52,351 nt of DNA from Clostridia bacterium (GCA_017503325.1 JAFVTI010000020.1:1-52351); one strand, 5' to 3'. Numbered from the stretch's first letter, positions 41,671-51,374 are shown. The notes: generated by a model not told the origin, from the sequence alone. Program-made: numbers and translations.

Positions 41671-44349
41671 ATGCGTTTGGGGGTGTGGAAGATCAAAACT
41701 GCGGTCATGCAAGGACTTTCGGAGCAGCAGGTACGCGCGTCGCGGGCGGCGCACGGGCAAAACGTGCTCTCAAAGAAAAAGAAAAAAGGATTTATCCGTC
41801 AATTCGTGGGGAATTTGGGCGATCCCATCATCAAGGTGCTGCTTTGCGCGCTGGGGATCCATATTCTTCTGATGTTCCGTCAGGCCGACTGGCTGGAGAC
41901 GGTGGGCATTGCCATCTCGGTCTTTTTGGCAACACTGATCTCCACGCTTTCGGAATACGGCTCGGAGAGCGCGTTTGCGCGCCTTTCCGAGAGCTGCGGG
42001 GCGGGGGATTGCCGCGTGCGGCGCGATGGCAGAGTGCAGGTGATCCCGGCTGATGAGATCGTGGTGGGTGACGTGGTGCTGCTCTCGGCAGGGGATATGA
42101 TCCCTGCGGACGGCAGGCTGCTCTTGGGTGAGCTGAGCGTGGATCAATCCAGCATGACGGGCGAGAGCAAGCCCGCGTGCAAACGTCCCGGGGCGGGCGG
42201 TGAGCGCACGCCGCAGAGTGCCGCTTATGTGTTTGGCGGCTGCACCGTGCTTAAGGGCGAGGGAGAGATATTGATCGAGGCGGTGGGCGACGCCACCTTT
42301 CTCGGCGGCATTTCGGGCGAGGTGCAGAGCGAGGTGCGTGACAGCCCCCTGAAGCTGCGCCTTGGCAAGCTGGCAGGGCAGATCTCCAAGCTTGGCTATG
42401 CAGCGGCGGTGCTGGTGGCGGTGGTGTATCTGATCAACGCCTTTGTGTTGGACGCGGGGTTTGATGCCGAGATCATTTTGCACCGCTTGCGCGACTGGCA
42501 ATTCGTGCTGGAAAACGTGTTCCGCGCGCTGACACTCGGGCTGAGCGTGACTGTCATGGCCGTCCCCGAGGGATTGCCGATGATGATTGCGGTGGTGCTT
42601 TCTTCCAACGTCAAGCGTATGGTGCGTGACAACGTGCTTGTGCGCAAGCCCGCGGGCATTGAGGCCGCAGGCAGCATGAATATTCTCTTTACCGATAAAA
42701 CAGGCACGCTGACGCACGGCAAAATGCATGCCACAGCCCTGTATCTCGGCTCGGGCGAGGTGCTCTCTCTGCCGCTTGCGCGCAGCTGTGCCTTGCAAAG
42801 CGCGTATGCCCGCAGCTGTCTTGAAAATACCTCGGCCATGCCCGAGCAGGACGCGCGCACGGGAAGGGTACGCGCCGTGGGCGGTAACGCGACCGACCGC
42901 GCGCTGTTTGAAAGCGCCTTGACCGATCGGAAATCGCTGCCAAGCCTGCCTGCAGTCGCATGGAAGCTGCCCTTTGAGAGTGAGCGCAAGTATGCGGCTG
43001 CCATGTGTTCGGGAGAGGTGCACGTCAAGGGGGCACCCGAGCGCATTTTGCCGCACGTGTCGCACGTGCTGGATAAGGACGGCAAGCAGGTTCGTGCAAA
43101 TCTCTCTGCCTTGCGGCAGCAGGTCTTGGATTTGTCTGCGGGCGGCAAGCGTGTGCTGGCCTTGGCGTATACGCATGAGTCGGGCACACAGCAAGGATAC
43201 GCTGCCGGCTCGTTTGGATCTTTGGTGCTGATTGGCTTTGTCACCTTGGAGGACGGACTTCGCAAGGAAGCCCCAAAAGCCGTGGCGACTCTGCGCGGTG
43301 CGGGGGTGCAGGTGGTGATGATCACGGGCGACGGTAAGGTGACTGCCGAGAAGATCGCGCAGGGGTGCGGCATTCTTGGCAACGGTGTGGACGTGGTGCT
43401 GGACGGCGCAGAGCTTGCCGCCATGAGCGACGGGCAGGTCAAGGAGATCTTGCCGCGCCTTGGCGTGGTGGCGCGTGCGCTTCCTGCGGATAAAAGCCGC
43501 CTTGTGAGATTGGCGCAGGAAATGCAGCTTGTGGTGGGCATGACGGGCGATGGCATCAACGACGCGCCCGCCCTGCGCGCATCCGACGTGGGCTTTGCCA
43601 TGGGCGACGGCACGCAGGTTGCCCGAGAGGCAGGGGATATCATCTTGCTTGACAACAATCTTGCCTCTGTGGTCAATGCCGTTTTGTACGGCAGGACGGT
43701 ATTCAAGAGCATCCGCAAATTCATCGTGCTGCAGCTGACCATGAATTTCTGCGCGGTGGGCGTTTCCATGATCGGGCCCTTTTTGGGCTTTGACGCACCC
43801 GTGACCGTGGTGCAGATGCTGTGGATCAATATGATCATGGATACGCTGGGCGGCCTTGCGTTTGCGGGAGAAGCGCCGCGTGCGTTTTATCTCAAGGAGC
43901 CGCCCAAGCGGCGCGACGAGCCGATCCTCAACGGCTACATGATCTTTCAGATCCTTTGGCAGGGGCTTGCCACGGTGGGCGTATGCCTTTCCATGCTGGT
44001 CGTTCCTGCCATCACGGGGCGTTTTCGCGCAGCGCCCGATGACATTTATCTGCTGACCGCCTTTTTCGCGCTGTTTATTTTCATGTCGGTCTGCAATTGC
44101 TTCGGTGCGCGCACCGACCGATTGCACCTGTTTGCAGGCATTGGCAAAAACCCCGGGTTTATCGGCATCATGCTGGCGGTGACCGTCATTCAGATCGCGT
44201 TCGTCTATCTTGGCGGCAGCGTGCTGCGCACCGCCCCCCTGACGCCCGCCGAGCTGACCTTTACCTTCTCGCTGGCACTCTTGGCCGTCCCCACAGAGCT
44301 TTTGCGCAAGATCATCTGGCGACTTTGCGGGAAAAAGAGCGGGTATTGA
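41671..44349 (+). CDS. P-type cation ATPase, calcium-type (P2)
   Basis: Membrane pump of about 892 aa. The start is uncertain: ATG 41671 is chosen, and a later ATG at 41707 is also possible. Motifs in order are MTGESKP (actuator), AVPEGLPM (helix M4, PEGLP as in Ca2+ pumps), FTDKTGTLTHG with phosphorylated Asp342, VKGAPERIL (nucleotide domain) and MTGDGINDAPALRASDVGFAMG (hinge). Six further helices close the C-terminus. It is similar in type to bacterial PMCA/SERCA-like Ca2+ exporters. It is divergent from the large GH gene; its promoter is obscured by the repeat. Confidence 0.9.
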   Translation: MRLGVWKIKTAVMQGLSEQQVRASRAAHGQNVLSKKKKKGFIRQFVGNLGDPIIKVLLCALGIHILLMFRQADWLETVGIAISVFLATLISTLSEYGSESAFARLSESCGAGDCRVRRDGRVQVIPADEIVVGDVVLLSAGDMIPADGRLLLGELSVDQSSMTGESKPACKRPGAGGERTPQSAAYVFGGCTVLKGEGEILIEAVGDATFLGGISGEVQSEVRDSPLKLRLGKLAGQISKLGYAAAVLVAVVYLINAFVLDAGFDAEIILHRLRDWQFVLENVFRALTLGLSVTVMAVPEGLPMMIAVVLSSNVKRMVRDNVLVRKPAGIEAAGSMNILFTDKTGTLTHGKMHATALYLGSGEVLSLPLARSCALQSAYARSCLENTSAMPEQDARTGRVRAVGGNATDRALFESALTDRKSLPSLPAVAWKLPFESERKYAAAMCSGEVHVKGAPERILPHVSHVLDKDGKQVRANLSALRQQVLDLSAGGKRVLALAYTHESGTQQGYAAGSFGSLVLIGFVTLEDGLRKEAPKAVATLRGAGVQVVMITGDGKVTAEKIAQGCGILGNGVDVVLDGAELAAMSDGQVKEILPRLGVVARALPADKSRLVRLAQEMQLVVGMTGDGINDAPALRASDVGFAMGDGTQVAREAGDIILLDNNLASVVNAVLYGRTVFKSIRKFIVLQLTMNFCAVGVSMIGPFLGFDAPVTVVQMLWINMIMDTLGGLAFAGEAPRAFYLKEPPKRRDEPILNGYMIFQILWQGLATVGVCLSMLVVPAITGRFRAAPDDIYLLTAFFALFIFMSVCNCFGARTDRLHLFAGIGKNPGFIGIMLAVTVIQIAFVYLGGSVLRTAPLTPAELTFTFSLALLAVPTELLRKIIWRLCGKKSGY

Positions 44350-44422
44350 ATGCAGATCGCTGGAGGGCGGGGCTTTATGTCCCGCCTTGTATGCCGGGGA
44401 ACGACATTTGCCAATACTTATG

Positions 44423-44428
44423 CTATAA
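44423..44428 (+). promoter_or_regulatory. Extended -10 promoter of the recombinase gene
   Basis: TATGCTATAAT has a TG extension one base before TATAAT; the -35 is weak. It lies 23 nt upstream of the start. Confidence 0.55.
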
Positions 44429-44450
44429 TGCAAGCAAAGGAGATGGTAAG

Positions 44451-45290
44451 ATGTTGGTGCTGACGGATGAATTATTGGATGCGTTTGAAAAGGAGCTGAT
44501 GGAGCAGGAGAGAGCTCCTGCAACGGTGGAAAAATATATGCGCGACCTGCGTGCTTTTGGGGCATATGTGAGAGAAAGAGAGGTAACAAAGCAGATCGTG
44601 CTGGATTACAAGGTGTACTTGCAGGAAAGGTATGCCACCGCCAGTGCCAACAGCGTGTTGTCCTCGTTGGGGGCGTTCTTTGCGTTCTGTGATCGCAAAG
44701 ATTTGTGCGTCAAAAGGATCAAGCAGCAGAAAAACGTATTTTCTGTCAAGGAAAAGGAGCTGTCACGTGCGGAATACGAGCGTCTTTTGAACGCTGCGCT
44801 GGAGAAAGGAAACAGACGATTGTATCTGCTCATGCAGACGGTATGCGCGTGCGGCATTCGCGTGTCCGAGCTGCAATTTATCACGGCTGAGGCGGTAAAG
44901 CGCGGGTACGCCGACATTTCCTGCAAGGGCAAGCGGCGGCGCGTGTATTTGCCGGGCGAGCTTTGCCGACAGCTGCGCGGATATATCAAGGCAAAGGGGA
45001 TTGTCTCGGGTACGGTATTCGTGACAAGAAGCGGCAAGCCGCTTGACCGCTCGAATATCTGGTCGGACATGAAAAAATTATGCCAAGCGGCGCGGGTGAG
45101 TGCGGAAAAGGTCTTTCCGCATAACCTTCGCCATCTTTTCGCGCGCACGTATTACTCGATCCATAAGGACATCGTGCGCCTTGCGGACATTCTCGGACAC
45201 TCTGCCATTGACACCACGCGCATCTATACCATGGAAAGCGGCGACGTCCACCGTAAGCAGATCAACCGCCTCGGCTTGGTGCGATGTTAG
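44451..45290 (+). CDS. Tyrosine recombinase, predicted DNA invertase of the adjacent switch
   Basis: 279 aa from the ATG at 44451 behind AAAGGAGATG. The N-terminal SAM-like arm-binding domain (about 1-95) is followed by the catalytic domain with all active-site residues: Arg137 (CGIRVSEL), Lys159, His224 and Arg227 (HNLRH), His250 (LGHSAIDTTRIYT) and nucleophile Tyr259. It is single, not part of a phage or integrative element. Its stop lies 23 nt from the first of two inverted repeats that enclose a promoter. I infer that it inverts that segment. XerC/D-type housekeeping function is less likely because dif-like sites are absent. Confidence 0.88.
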   Translation: MLVLTDELLDAFEKELMEQERAPATVEKYMRDLRAFGAYVREREVTKQIVLDYKVYLQERYATASANSVLSSLGAFFAFCDRKDLCVKRIKQQKNVFSVKEKELSRAEYERLLNAALEKGNRRLYLLMQTVCACGIRVSELQFITAEAVKRGYADISCKGKRRRVYLPGELCRQLRGYIKAKGIVSGTVFVTRSGKPLDRSNIWSDMKKLCQAARVSAEKVFPHNLRHLFARTYYSIHKDIVRLADILGHSAIDTTRIYTMESGDVHRKQINRLGLVRC

Positions 45291-45313
45291 CCTGAAAAAC
45301 AGGGCAAAAAAGC

Positions 45314-45343
45314 ACCACATAATTCGCATTATGTGGTGAAAAT
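45314..45343 (+). promoter_or_regulatory. Left inverted repeat of the invertible promoter
   Basis: 30 bp that match the complement of 45527-45556 at 28 positions. The core CATAATTCGCATTATG is an imperfect palindrome with central TCGC, asymmetric, which gives the site a direction. The pair is inverted, as needed for inversion rather than deletion. Confidence 0.9.
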
Positions 45344-45526
45344 ATTTGATTACATATCCAATTATACGCTCAAAGCATGGTTTTGTCAATAAAAAAGATC
45401 AATGTAATTCAAAAATTATAAAAATTGGTATGACAAATCGACCAATGAAAGAATGATTTGAAAAAATCCTTTTCATTGGCCCTTTTCTGCGCTCAAAACC
45501 GACAGAGGTTTGTTTTTTTGTCGAGC
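45344..45526. promoter_or_regulatory. Predicted invertible segment (promoter switch)
   Basis: 183 bp between the two repeats. It carries one strong promoter near its left end, directed left in this assembly, and a hairpin (CCAATGAAA/TTTCATTGG, 45442-45479). No reading frame. Inversion (position x to 90870 minus x) would put the promoter at about 45481-45509 pointing right. Transcription would then start near 45516, some 60 nt before the lipoprotein start. Confidence 0.85.
45361..45389 (-). promoter_or_regulatory. Consensus promoter inside the invertible segment, OFF orientation
   Basis: TTGACA (45389-45384), exactly 17 bp, TATAAT (45366-45361) on the minus strand. It points away from the lipoprotein gene and into the 3' end of the recombinase gene (antisense). 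Confidence 0.92.
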
Positions 45527-45556
45527 ATCTTCACTACATAATGCGAATTATGTGGT
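45527..45556 (-). promoter_or_regulatory. Right inverted repeat of the invertible promoter
   Basis: On the plus strand its core is ACATAATGCGAATTATGT, with centre GCGA, the complement of TCGC in the left repeat. It ends 10 nt before the AAAAGGAG ribosome site of the lipoprotein gene. Confidence 0.9.
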
Positions 45557-45577
45557 AAACAGAAAAGGAGAAAGAAC

Positions 45578-48541
45578 ATGAAAAAAGTGGCTTTAAGAGC
45601 AGTTGCACTTGTTTTGCTGGCGGTGCTCGTTGTCATGTGTGTTTCCTGTGCCGGCCCTCAGGGCGACGTCGGGCCACAAGGACCTGTCGGTGAGCAGGGT
45701 ATCCAAGGGCCGCAAGGCGAAAAAGGAGATAAAGGCGACACCGGTGCGCAAGGTGAACAGGGCGTTCAAGGTGAAATAGGTCCTCAAGGTCCGCAGGGCG
45801 AACAGGGAATCCAAGGTGAACAGGGTATTCCCGGCAATGACGGTGCGGGTATCACCGACATTTCGTTTGTTTCGTCCGACGGTGTGCAGGATACCTACAG
45901 AATCACTTATGCTGACGGTAAGACTGTGGATTTCGTGGTGACCAACGGCGACAAGGGTGAGAAGGGCGATAAGGGTGACCAAGGAGAGCAAGGTCTTCAG
46001 GGTGAACAGGGTATCCCCGGCAATGATGGCGCAGGCATCACCGATATTTCGTTTGTTTCGTCCGATGGTGTACAGGACACTTACAGAATTACTTATGCCG
46101 ATGGCAAAACTGCCGATTTCGTTGTGACCAATGGTGACAAGGGAGACAAAGGCGACAAGGGTGACCAAGGTGATCAAGGTGATAAGGGCGAAAAGGGTGA
46201 TAAGGGTGACCAAGGCGATAAGGGTGACAAGGGCGACCAGGGTGTTGGCATTGAAGCCGTTGAGATCGACTATAAGGGTCACGTAAAGATCACGCTGACA
46301 ACCGGTGAAGTTGTTACCGCAGATATTACCGATACTGTTTGCAACCATGAGTTTGAAACGGTAGTTACTTATCCTACTTGCGAGGAGCAGGGATATACGA
46401 CCTTTACCTGCACCAACTGCGGATACATTTTCAAGAACATATATACTGCACCTGTTGGCCACTATTTTTCCAACGGTGTATGTGCATATGAGGGCTGCGA
46501 TGAGAAAGAGCCTTTCGGTGAAATTGAGCTTGATATTGCTTGGTATGAAGAGAATACCGCAGAAAAGAGCTATACACTGACAACGAGAGAGCAGCTTGCA
46601 GGTCTTGCATATTTGGTCAACAGCGGAACCAACTTCTCGGGCAAGACGATTGCGCTTGGTAAGAATATAGATCTTGGATATGCAGAATGGATTCCGATCG
46701 GTACTGCTGATCATCCTTTTGCAGGAACCTTTGAGGGTTATGATCTGTCGATCTCCAATCTTAAGATCACAGAGCAGACAGAGTACGTGGGCTTGTTTGG
46801 CTACGTGACAGGCACAATTCAGAATCTGATCGTAAAGAATGTCAATATTACCGTTGATGGCAGCGGTCAGTACGTAGGTGCGGTAGCCGGCAATTCTACC
46901 AATACTATTACAAACATCACTGTGGACGGTCACGTGAACGCTCCTGATTCGAACTATGTTGCAGGTGTGATCGGCTATGTTTCCGGATCTGGAACCTTTG
47001 AAAATATCAGCGCATCGGTTGATGTAAAGGGTGCTAATTACGTTGGCGGTATTTTCGGATATCAGGGCACTAAGTTTACGACTTATATGAACGTAGACAA
47101 TACGGGTAAGATCGTAGGTAAAGAATACGTAGGCGGTCTTGTTGGTCATGCAAATATCTCACACGGTAACCTTTCCTCCGGATATTCAACACTCACAGCG
47201 GTAGATTGTGATAACAGCGGAGACGTAACGGGAAGCATGTACGTAGGCGGCCTTTTCGGTTACGCAAATGCTCATGCTGACAACTCCGGCTGTGCTATTA
47301 CCAATTGCACGTCCTCTGCAAACATCACCGCTGAATGCTATGTGGGCGGTTTTGCAGGATACATTCGATACGTCACGATCAAGGAATGCTCCAATGCGGG
47401 GACAACCGTGAATGCTACCAAGTACGTGCTTGAGAGTGATGAGAAATGTGCATATGTCGGCGGCTATGCAGGATATGGTTACATGTTCAACAGTTGCACC
47501 AATGAGGCAGAGATCAATTATACCGCAGGTGGCAGATACGTTGGCGGTATTGCAGGATATACAAGTGCAAGCGGCACCTTCTCTGATCTGACAAACACAA
47601 AGAATATTACCGGTGCGGATTACGTTGGTGGTATTTTCGGATATCAGGGTAATAAGTTTACGACTTATATGAACGTGGACAATACGGGTAAGATCGTAGG
47701 CAAAGAATATGTAGGAGGTCTTGTTGGCCATGCAGATATCTCACACGGTAACCTTTCCTCCGGATATTCAACACTTACTGCGGTAGATTGTGATAACAGC
47801 GGAGACGTAACGGGAAGCATGTACGTAGGCGGCCTTTTCGGTTACGCAAATGCTCATGCTGACAACTCCGGCTGTGCTATTACCAATTGCACGTCCTCAG
47901 CAAACATCACCGCTGAATGCTATGTGGGTGGTTTTGCAGGATACATTCGATACGTCACGATCAAGGAATGCTCCAATGTGGGCACAACCGTGAATGCTAC
48001 CAAATACGTGCTTGAAGATAATGTGAAATGTGCATACGTTGGTGGTTATGCAGGATATGGCTACATGTTCAATCACTGTACCAACGAGGCGGAGATCAAT
48101 TATACTGCGGGCGGCAGATACGTCGGCGGTATTGCAGGATATACAAGCGCAAGCGGTACCTTCTCTGATCTGACAAATACAAAGAATATTACCGGTGCGG
48201 ATTACGTTGGTGGTATTTTCGGATATCAGGGTAATAAGTTTACGACTTATATGAACGTGGACAATACGGGTAAGATCGTAGGTAAAGAATACGTAGGCGG
48301 TCTTGTTGGCCATGCAGATATCTCACACGGTAACCTTTCCTCCGGATATTCAACACTTACTGCAGTAGATTGTGATAACAGCGGAAGCGTAACGGGAACC
48401 GTATACGTTGGCGGTCTCTTTGGCTATGCCAATTCGAACGGTGCGGGCAGCATCAGCGATTCCACCGCTACGGGAACCGTAACGGGAACCTCTGATTTTG
48501 ATAAGTTCATTGGAAAAGCTTCTAACGTAACGATCTCTTAA
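45578..48541 (+). CDS. Collagen-like surface lipoprotein with GLUG-type repeats
   Basis: 987 aa (AAAAGGAG site). A lipoprotein signal peptide ends VMCVSC with probable lipid-modified Cys24. Three collagen-like G-x-y blocks (about 26-91, 124-153 and 186-224; mostly GDK, GEQ, GPQ) are separated by two copies of a 32-residue module ([18 protein letters not shown] and on). A Cys-rich module follows with CNHEF and CTNCGY. The remainder (about 320-987) is a beta-helix-like array of [20 protein letters not shown]-type motifs with nearly identical 194-residue repeats. It is probably an adhesin-like stalk protein. It lies directly downstream of the invertible promoter and has no other promoter in sight. 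Confidence 0.88.
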   Translation: MKKVALRAVALVLLAVLVVMCVSCAGPQGDVGPQGPVGEQGIQGPQGEKGDKGDTGAQGEQGVQGEIGPQGPQGEQGIQGEQGIPGNDGAGITDISFVSSDGVQDTYRITYADGKTVDFVVTNGDKGEKGDKGDQGEQGLQGEQGIPGNDGAGITDISFVSSDGVQDTYRITYADGKTADFVVTNGDKGDKGDKGDQGDQGDKGEKGDKGDQGDKGDKGDQGVGIEAVEIDYKGHVKITLTTGEVVTADITDTVCNHEFETVVTYPTCEEQGYTTFTCTNCGYIFKNIYTAPVGHYFSNGVCAYEGCDEKEPFGEIELDIAWYEENTAEKSYTLTTREQLAGLAYLVNSGTNFSGKTIALGKNIDLGYAEWIPIGTADHPFAGTFEGYDLSISNLKITEQTEYVGLFGYVTGTIQNLIVKNVNITVDGSGQYVGAVAGNSTNTITNITVDGHVNAPDSNYVAGVIGYVSGSGTFENISASVDVKGANYVGGIFGYQGTKFTTYMNVDNTGKIVGKEYVGGLVGHANISHGNLSSGYSTLTAVDCDNSGDVTGSMYVGGLFGYANAHADNSGCAITNCTSSANITAECYVGGFAGYIRYVTIKECSNAGTTVNATKYVLESDEKCAYVGGYAGYGYMFNSCTNEAEINYTAGGRYVGGIAGYTSASGTFSDLTNTKNITGADYVGGIFGYQGNKFTTYMNVDNTGKIVGKEYVGGLVGHADISHGNLSSGYSTLTAVDCDNSGDVTGSMYVGGLFGYANAHADNSGCAITNCTSSANITAECYVGGFAGYIRYVTIKECSNVGTTVNATKYVLEDNVKCAYVGGYAGYGYMFNHCTNEAEINYTAGGRYVGGIAGYTSASGTFSDLTNTKNITGADYVGGIFGYQGNKFTTYMNVDNTGKIVGKEYVGGLVGHADISHGNLSSGYSTLTAVDCDNSGSVTGTVYVGGLFGYANSNGAGSISDSTATGTVTGTSDFDKFIGKASNVTIS
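47039..48410 (+). repeat. 582-bp tandem repeats in the lipoprotein gene
   Basis: Units begin TACGTTGG(C/T)GGTATTTTCGG at 47039, 47621 and 48203. The first two are complete (582 bp, 194 codons) and differ at few bases. The third is cut after about 200 bp. Differences are mainly synonymous, plus small changes such as HAN to HAD and VLESDE to VLEDNV. Confidence 0.92.
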
Positions 48542-48554
48542 ATCTCAAAAGCAC

Positions 48555-48583
48555 AAAGCCCGCGCTTCGGCGCGGGCTTTTCT
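48555..48583 (+). terminator. Terminator of the lipoprotein gene
   Basis: AAAGCCCGCGC, TTCG tetraloop, GCGCGGGCTTT, then TCT, 14 nt after the stop. The TTCTACCACAATTCTG repeat family follows directly. Confidence 0.85.
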
Positions 48584-48644
48584 ACCACAATTCTGTATTC
48601 TGCATTTTGCATTGCGCGTAGCGCGCAGCGCTGCGCTACGCGCT

Positions 48645-51161
48645 TTACGCGCCAAGCTGTGTGATCCGCATGACCGCGCAGGACATATCGTCCACGCTGC
48701 CCGATTCGTGGGCGTGCAGAAGGATGGTCTCCTTGAGCAGCGCGGGCTCGGTGGGAGGCGTGTTGCCAAGCAGCGAGAGCAGCCAGGGGCAATCCTCGTT
48801 GCCGCCCGTGACGCCGTCGCTGACCATGACGATCACATCGCCGTCCGAGAGCTCAAAGGGAATGATCTGCGCCTGCACCGTGTGCATAATGCCGATGGGC
48901 GGCGTGTGCGCCTTGATCTTGAGCAGCTGCTTGCCGCGAATGACAAAGGCGGGGACGGCACCGCTTTTGATAAAGTGCGCCGTGCCCGAGATCAGGTCAA
49001 TGCGTACCATGTCCACGCCCACCGAGCACTCGGCGTCGGGTGAGTCGGAATGCGAGCGCAGGTAATTGTTGAGCATGCGCAGAGAGATCTCGGGGCTGTT
49101 GCCCGCGTACAGCATTTTTTCAAGGAACACCGTGCAGATCTCTGCCGAAAAGGCGGCCTGCCTGCCGCTGCCCATGCCGTCGGTCAGAATGCCGTAGAAG
49201 TAGGAGCTCTTGCCCGCAAAGCAGGAAAGCGCGTCACCCGAGGGGGCCTCGGGGTCAAGCATGACCTCGGCGGGCGCGGGAATGACGCCCGTAGCGTGGC
49301 TGACAGAGAAGCGGTCGCGTGCGCAAAGCATCATGACCGTGCTGTCCTTGGAGATCTCAAACACGGGGTCGCCAAGCGGTGTGCCGCAGATGTTTTCGAT
49401 CGCCTCGCGCAGCGCGTCGGGCGTGGCACGCCCCGCGCCAAAGCCCACCCCGCGCGCGCAGATGCGCTTGGCGCGCACGCCACTGACCACGATGCTGCCC
49501 ACCGCAATGCCTTGGTCGCAAAGGTAGCGGAAAATGCGCTCGCCCGTCTCGGCATCCGCGCGGAATTCCTCGCCCTGCTCCTTGAGTGCGTCGGTCAGAA
49601 GATCGGCAATGGCGCAGTAGTCGGCGGCAAAAATATGGGTTTTTTCACTGCGCAAAAGCGAGGCGGTCATGTCAGCGCATTGCTCGTTGGCACTTGCCAC
49701 GATCCGCTCGGTGCGCGGACAAGCCGCGATCAGCGCACCCGGCAGGCAAGCGGTGTCCGCCTTGCCCGAAAGGTGCAGAGCAGAGGTCAGCTTGCCGATG
49801 CCCTCAAGCGTGGTGCTGTATTCCGATCCCCAGCAGATCTCGCGCCGCGGGCAATCCACGCACGCGCTCTCAAAAGCGCCGTCGCAAATGCGGCGCAGAT
49901 CCAGAAGCGCCGGGCGGCGCAGCTTGTCCGAAAGCTCGTAAAAGGTCTCGGAAAGGCTGGTAAAGGCCTGCACCATGCTTTCGGTGCGCTCGCTTGCGCT
50001 TTGGTTGCGGTTTTCCTGCGTGACCAAGCGGGCAAATTCGCTCTCGCCCGCAAAATCGCAATCCTCGGTGTCGTATTCGGCGGCCTCTGCAGCGGGCAGA
50101 AGCCATTTGTCGGCAGCAAACAGCAAAGCACCGCCCACAAGAATGGTGGGCAAGGCCGAGGCAAAGCCCCAAAAGCCGCCCAGCAGCGCGGTCCAGCCGC
50201 ATGCAAACAGCAGCGCGGCCGCAAGCGCCAAGCGATCCGAGAGCTGCGAGCAGAGCGCCCACAGCACAAGACCTATGATAAAAATGGGGGAGTTGACCGG
50301 GTCATAGGCGATGCCGCAGCCCACCGCGCACATGATGGCGCAAACGAATCCGCGTCGCTTGAGCGCAAGATAGATGGCAAGAGCGGCAAGCACGGCCGAG
50401 ATCAGAATGCCGAAAAAGGAAAAGATGCGTGCGGCGTACACAGCGCCCATACAAACGGCCGTCAGAGCCACGTAGCCCGAAAGGCGGTGCTGCTTTGCAG
50501 GGTCAAACAAGGGCAGGATCAGCCACACGCCAAGCGGCACGACGGCCAGCATAAACAGCGTGCCGAACAGATCGTAATATTGAAAGCCGCCCAGCAAAAT
50601 GGCAAAGCCGCCCGCGATCAGCGCACCGATCGCGCCTGTCATAATGCGCAATACGGGTGCTTCGCCAAACAGCTGCGGCTTTTGCAGATTTGGCTCGGCT
50701 TCAGGGGCGGGCGCTGCCTGTGCCGTGCCGAAAAAGCCGCCGTCCTCAATCTGCAGAAGTGCCTTGCTGAATTTGTCATTGGGCAAGGGCGGCAGCTCGC
50801 GCAAATTGGCTCGTCCGCTGCCAACCAGCAGCGTTACGGCTACGCGCAACACAAGAATGCCGATATAGGCGCACAGGTATCCCCAGGGTGCGTCAATAAA
50901 GGGGAGCGAGGCACAAAGTCCGATAAAGATATAGGGGACGCCCACGCTGCCCGCGCAAAGCAGTACGAGTCCTGCGGGGTACGTGCCGAAAAAAGCTCCC
51001 AGAAGCCCCAAGAGCCAGGAGATCAGCATGATCCCGGCGCCGCGTACGATGCAAAAGAATATGCGTCTCCGCCGCGCGGCCGAGGCCGTTTGCAAGCGGA
51101 TCTTGGTTTTGCCAAAGGCTTGTCCCGTGCCTGCGGGAATGAATTCTGTGTTTTGTTGCAT
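48645..51161 (-). CDS. spoIIE: Stage II sporulation protein E (SpoIIE)
   Basis: Membrane serine phosphatase that dephosphorylates SpoIIAA and so activates sigma-F in the forespore. The 838-aa length matches the family. About ten N-terminal helices (to residue 340) are followed by a regulatory middle region with a Cys motif (CVDCPRREICWGS). The C-terminal PP2C-type phosphatase domain has YGILTDGMGSGRQAAFSAEICTVFLEKML and VIVMVSDGVTGG, with the metal-binding Asp residues. An AAAGGAG site precedes the ATG. This shows that the organism belongs to a spore-forming lineage. Confidence 0.95.
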   Translation of the reverse strand: MQQNTEFIPAGTGQAFGKTKIRLQTASAARRRRIFFCIVRGAGIMLISWLLGLLGAFFGTYPAGLVLLCAGSVGVPYIFIGLCASLPFIDAPWGYLCAYIGILVLRVAVTLLVGSGRANLRELPPLPNDKFSKALLQIEDGGFFGTAQAAPAPEAEPNLQKPQLFGEAPVLRIMTGAIGALIAGGFAILLGGFQYYDLFGTLFMLAVVPLGVWLILPLFDPAKQHRLSGYVALTAVCMGAVYAARIFSFFGILISAVLAALAIYLALKRRGFVCAIMCAVGCGIAYDPVNSPIFIIGLVLWALCSQLSDRLALAAALLFACGWTALLGGFWGFASALPTILVGGALLFAADKWLLPAAEAAEYDTEDCDFAGESEFARLVTQENRNQSASERTESMVQAFTSLSETFYELSDKLRRPALLDLRRICDGAFESACVDCPRREICWGSEYSTTLEGIGKLTSALHLSGKADTACLPGALIAACPRTERIVASANEQCADMTASLLRSEKTHIFAADYCAIADLLTDALKEQGEEFRADAETGERIFRYLCDQGIAVGSIVVSGVRAKRICARGVGFGAGRATPDALREAIENICGTPLGDPVFEISKDSTVMMLCARDRFSVSHATGVIPAPAEVMLDPEAPSGDALSCFAGKSSYFYGILTDGMGSGRQAAFSAEICTVFLEKMLYAGNSPEISLRMLNNYLRSHSDSPDAECSVGVDMVRIDLISGTAHFIKSGAVPAFVIRGKQLLKIKAHTPPIGIMHTVQAQIIPFELSDGDVIVMVSDGVTGGNEDCPWLLSLLGNTPPTEPALLKETILLHAHESGSVDDMSCAVMRITQLGA

Positions 51162-51374
51162 GTATGTAGCTCCTTTATATGTGTTTTTGCATCTATTATA
51201 GCGGAAAAGCGCGCAAAATTTTGTCGGTGCATCGCAGCGAAAAACACATCACTCGGGGGCGGACCTTGGCGCATGTCGGGGGATCGGGGCGAGGCGTGGC
51301 ACGGCGCGTGTCGCGATTGGGCGAAAGCGGTCGGGAAAGCGCACAATTTTGTGCACGATTTATGCAAAAAAAGG

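Noticed and set aside
41770..44589. 939-aa minus-strand reading frame opposite the P-type ATPase
   Set aside because: Composition is His/Gln/Arg-rich nonsense and the plus strand encodes a complete ATPase with all motifs.
45313..45338. Simple transcription terminator after the recombinase gene
   Set aside because: It is a hairpin, but it lacks a T-run, has an almost identical inverted partner 219 bp away, and an asymmetric centre. A recombination site explains all of this better.
44451..48541. Integrative element or prophage around the recombinase
   Set aside because: No excisionase, relaxase, phage or conjugation genes and no flanking direct repeats; the recombinase stands alone next to inverted repeats.
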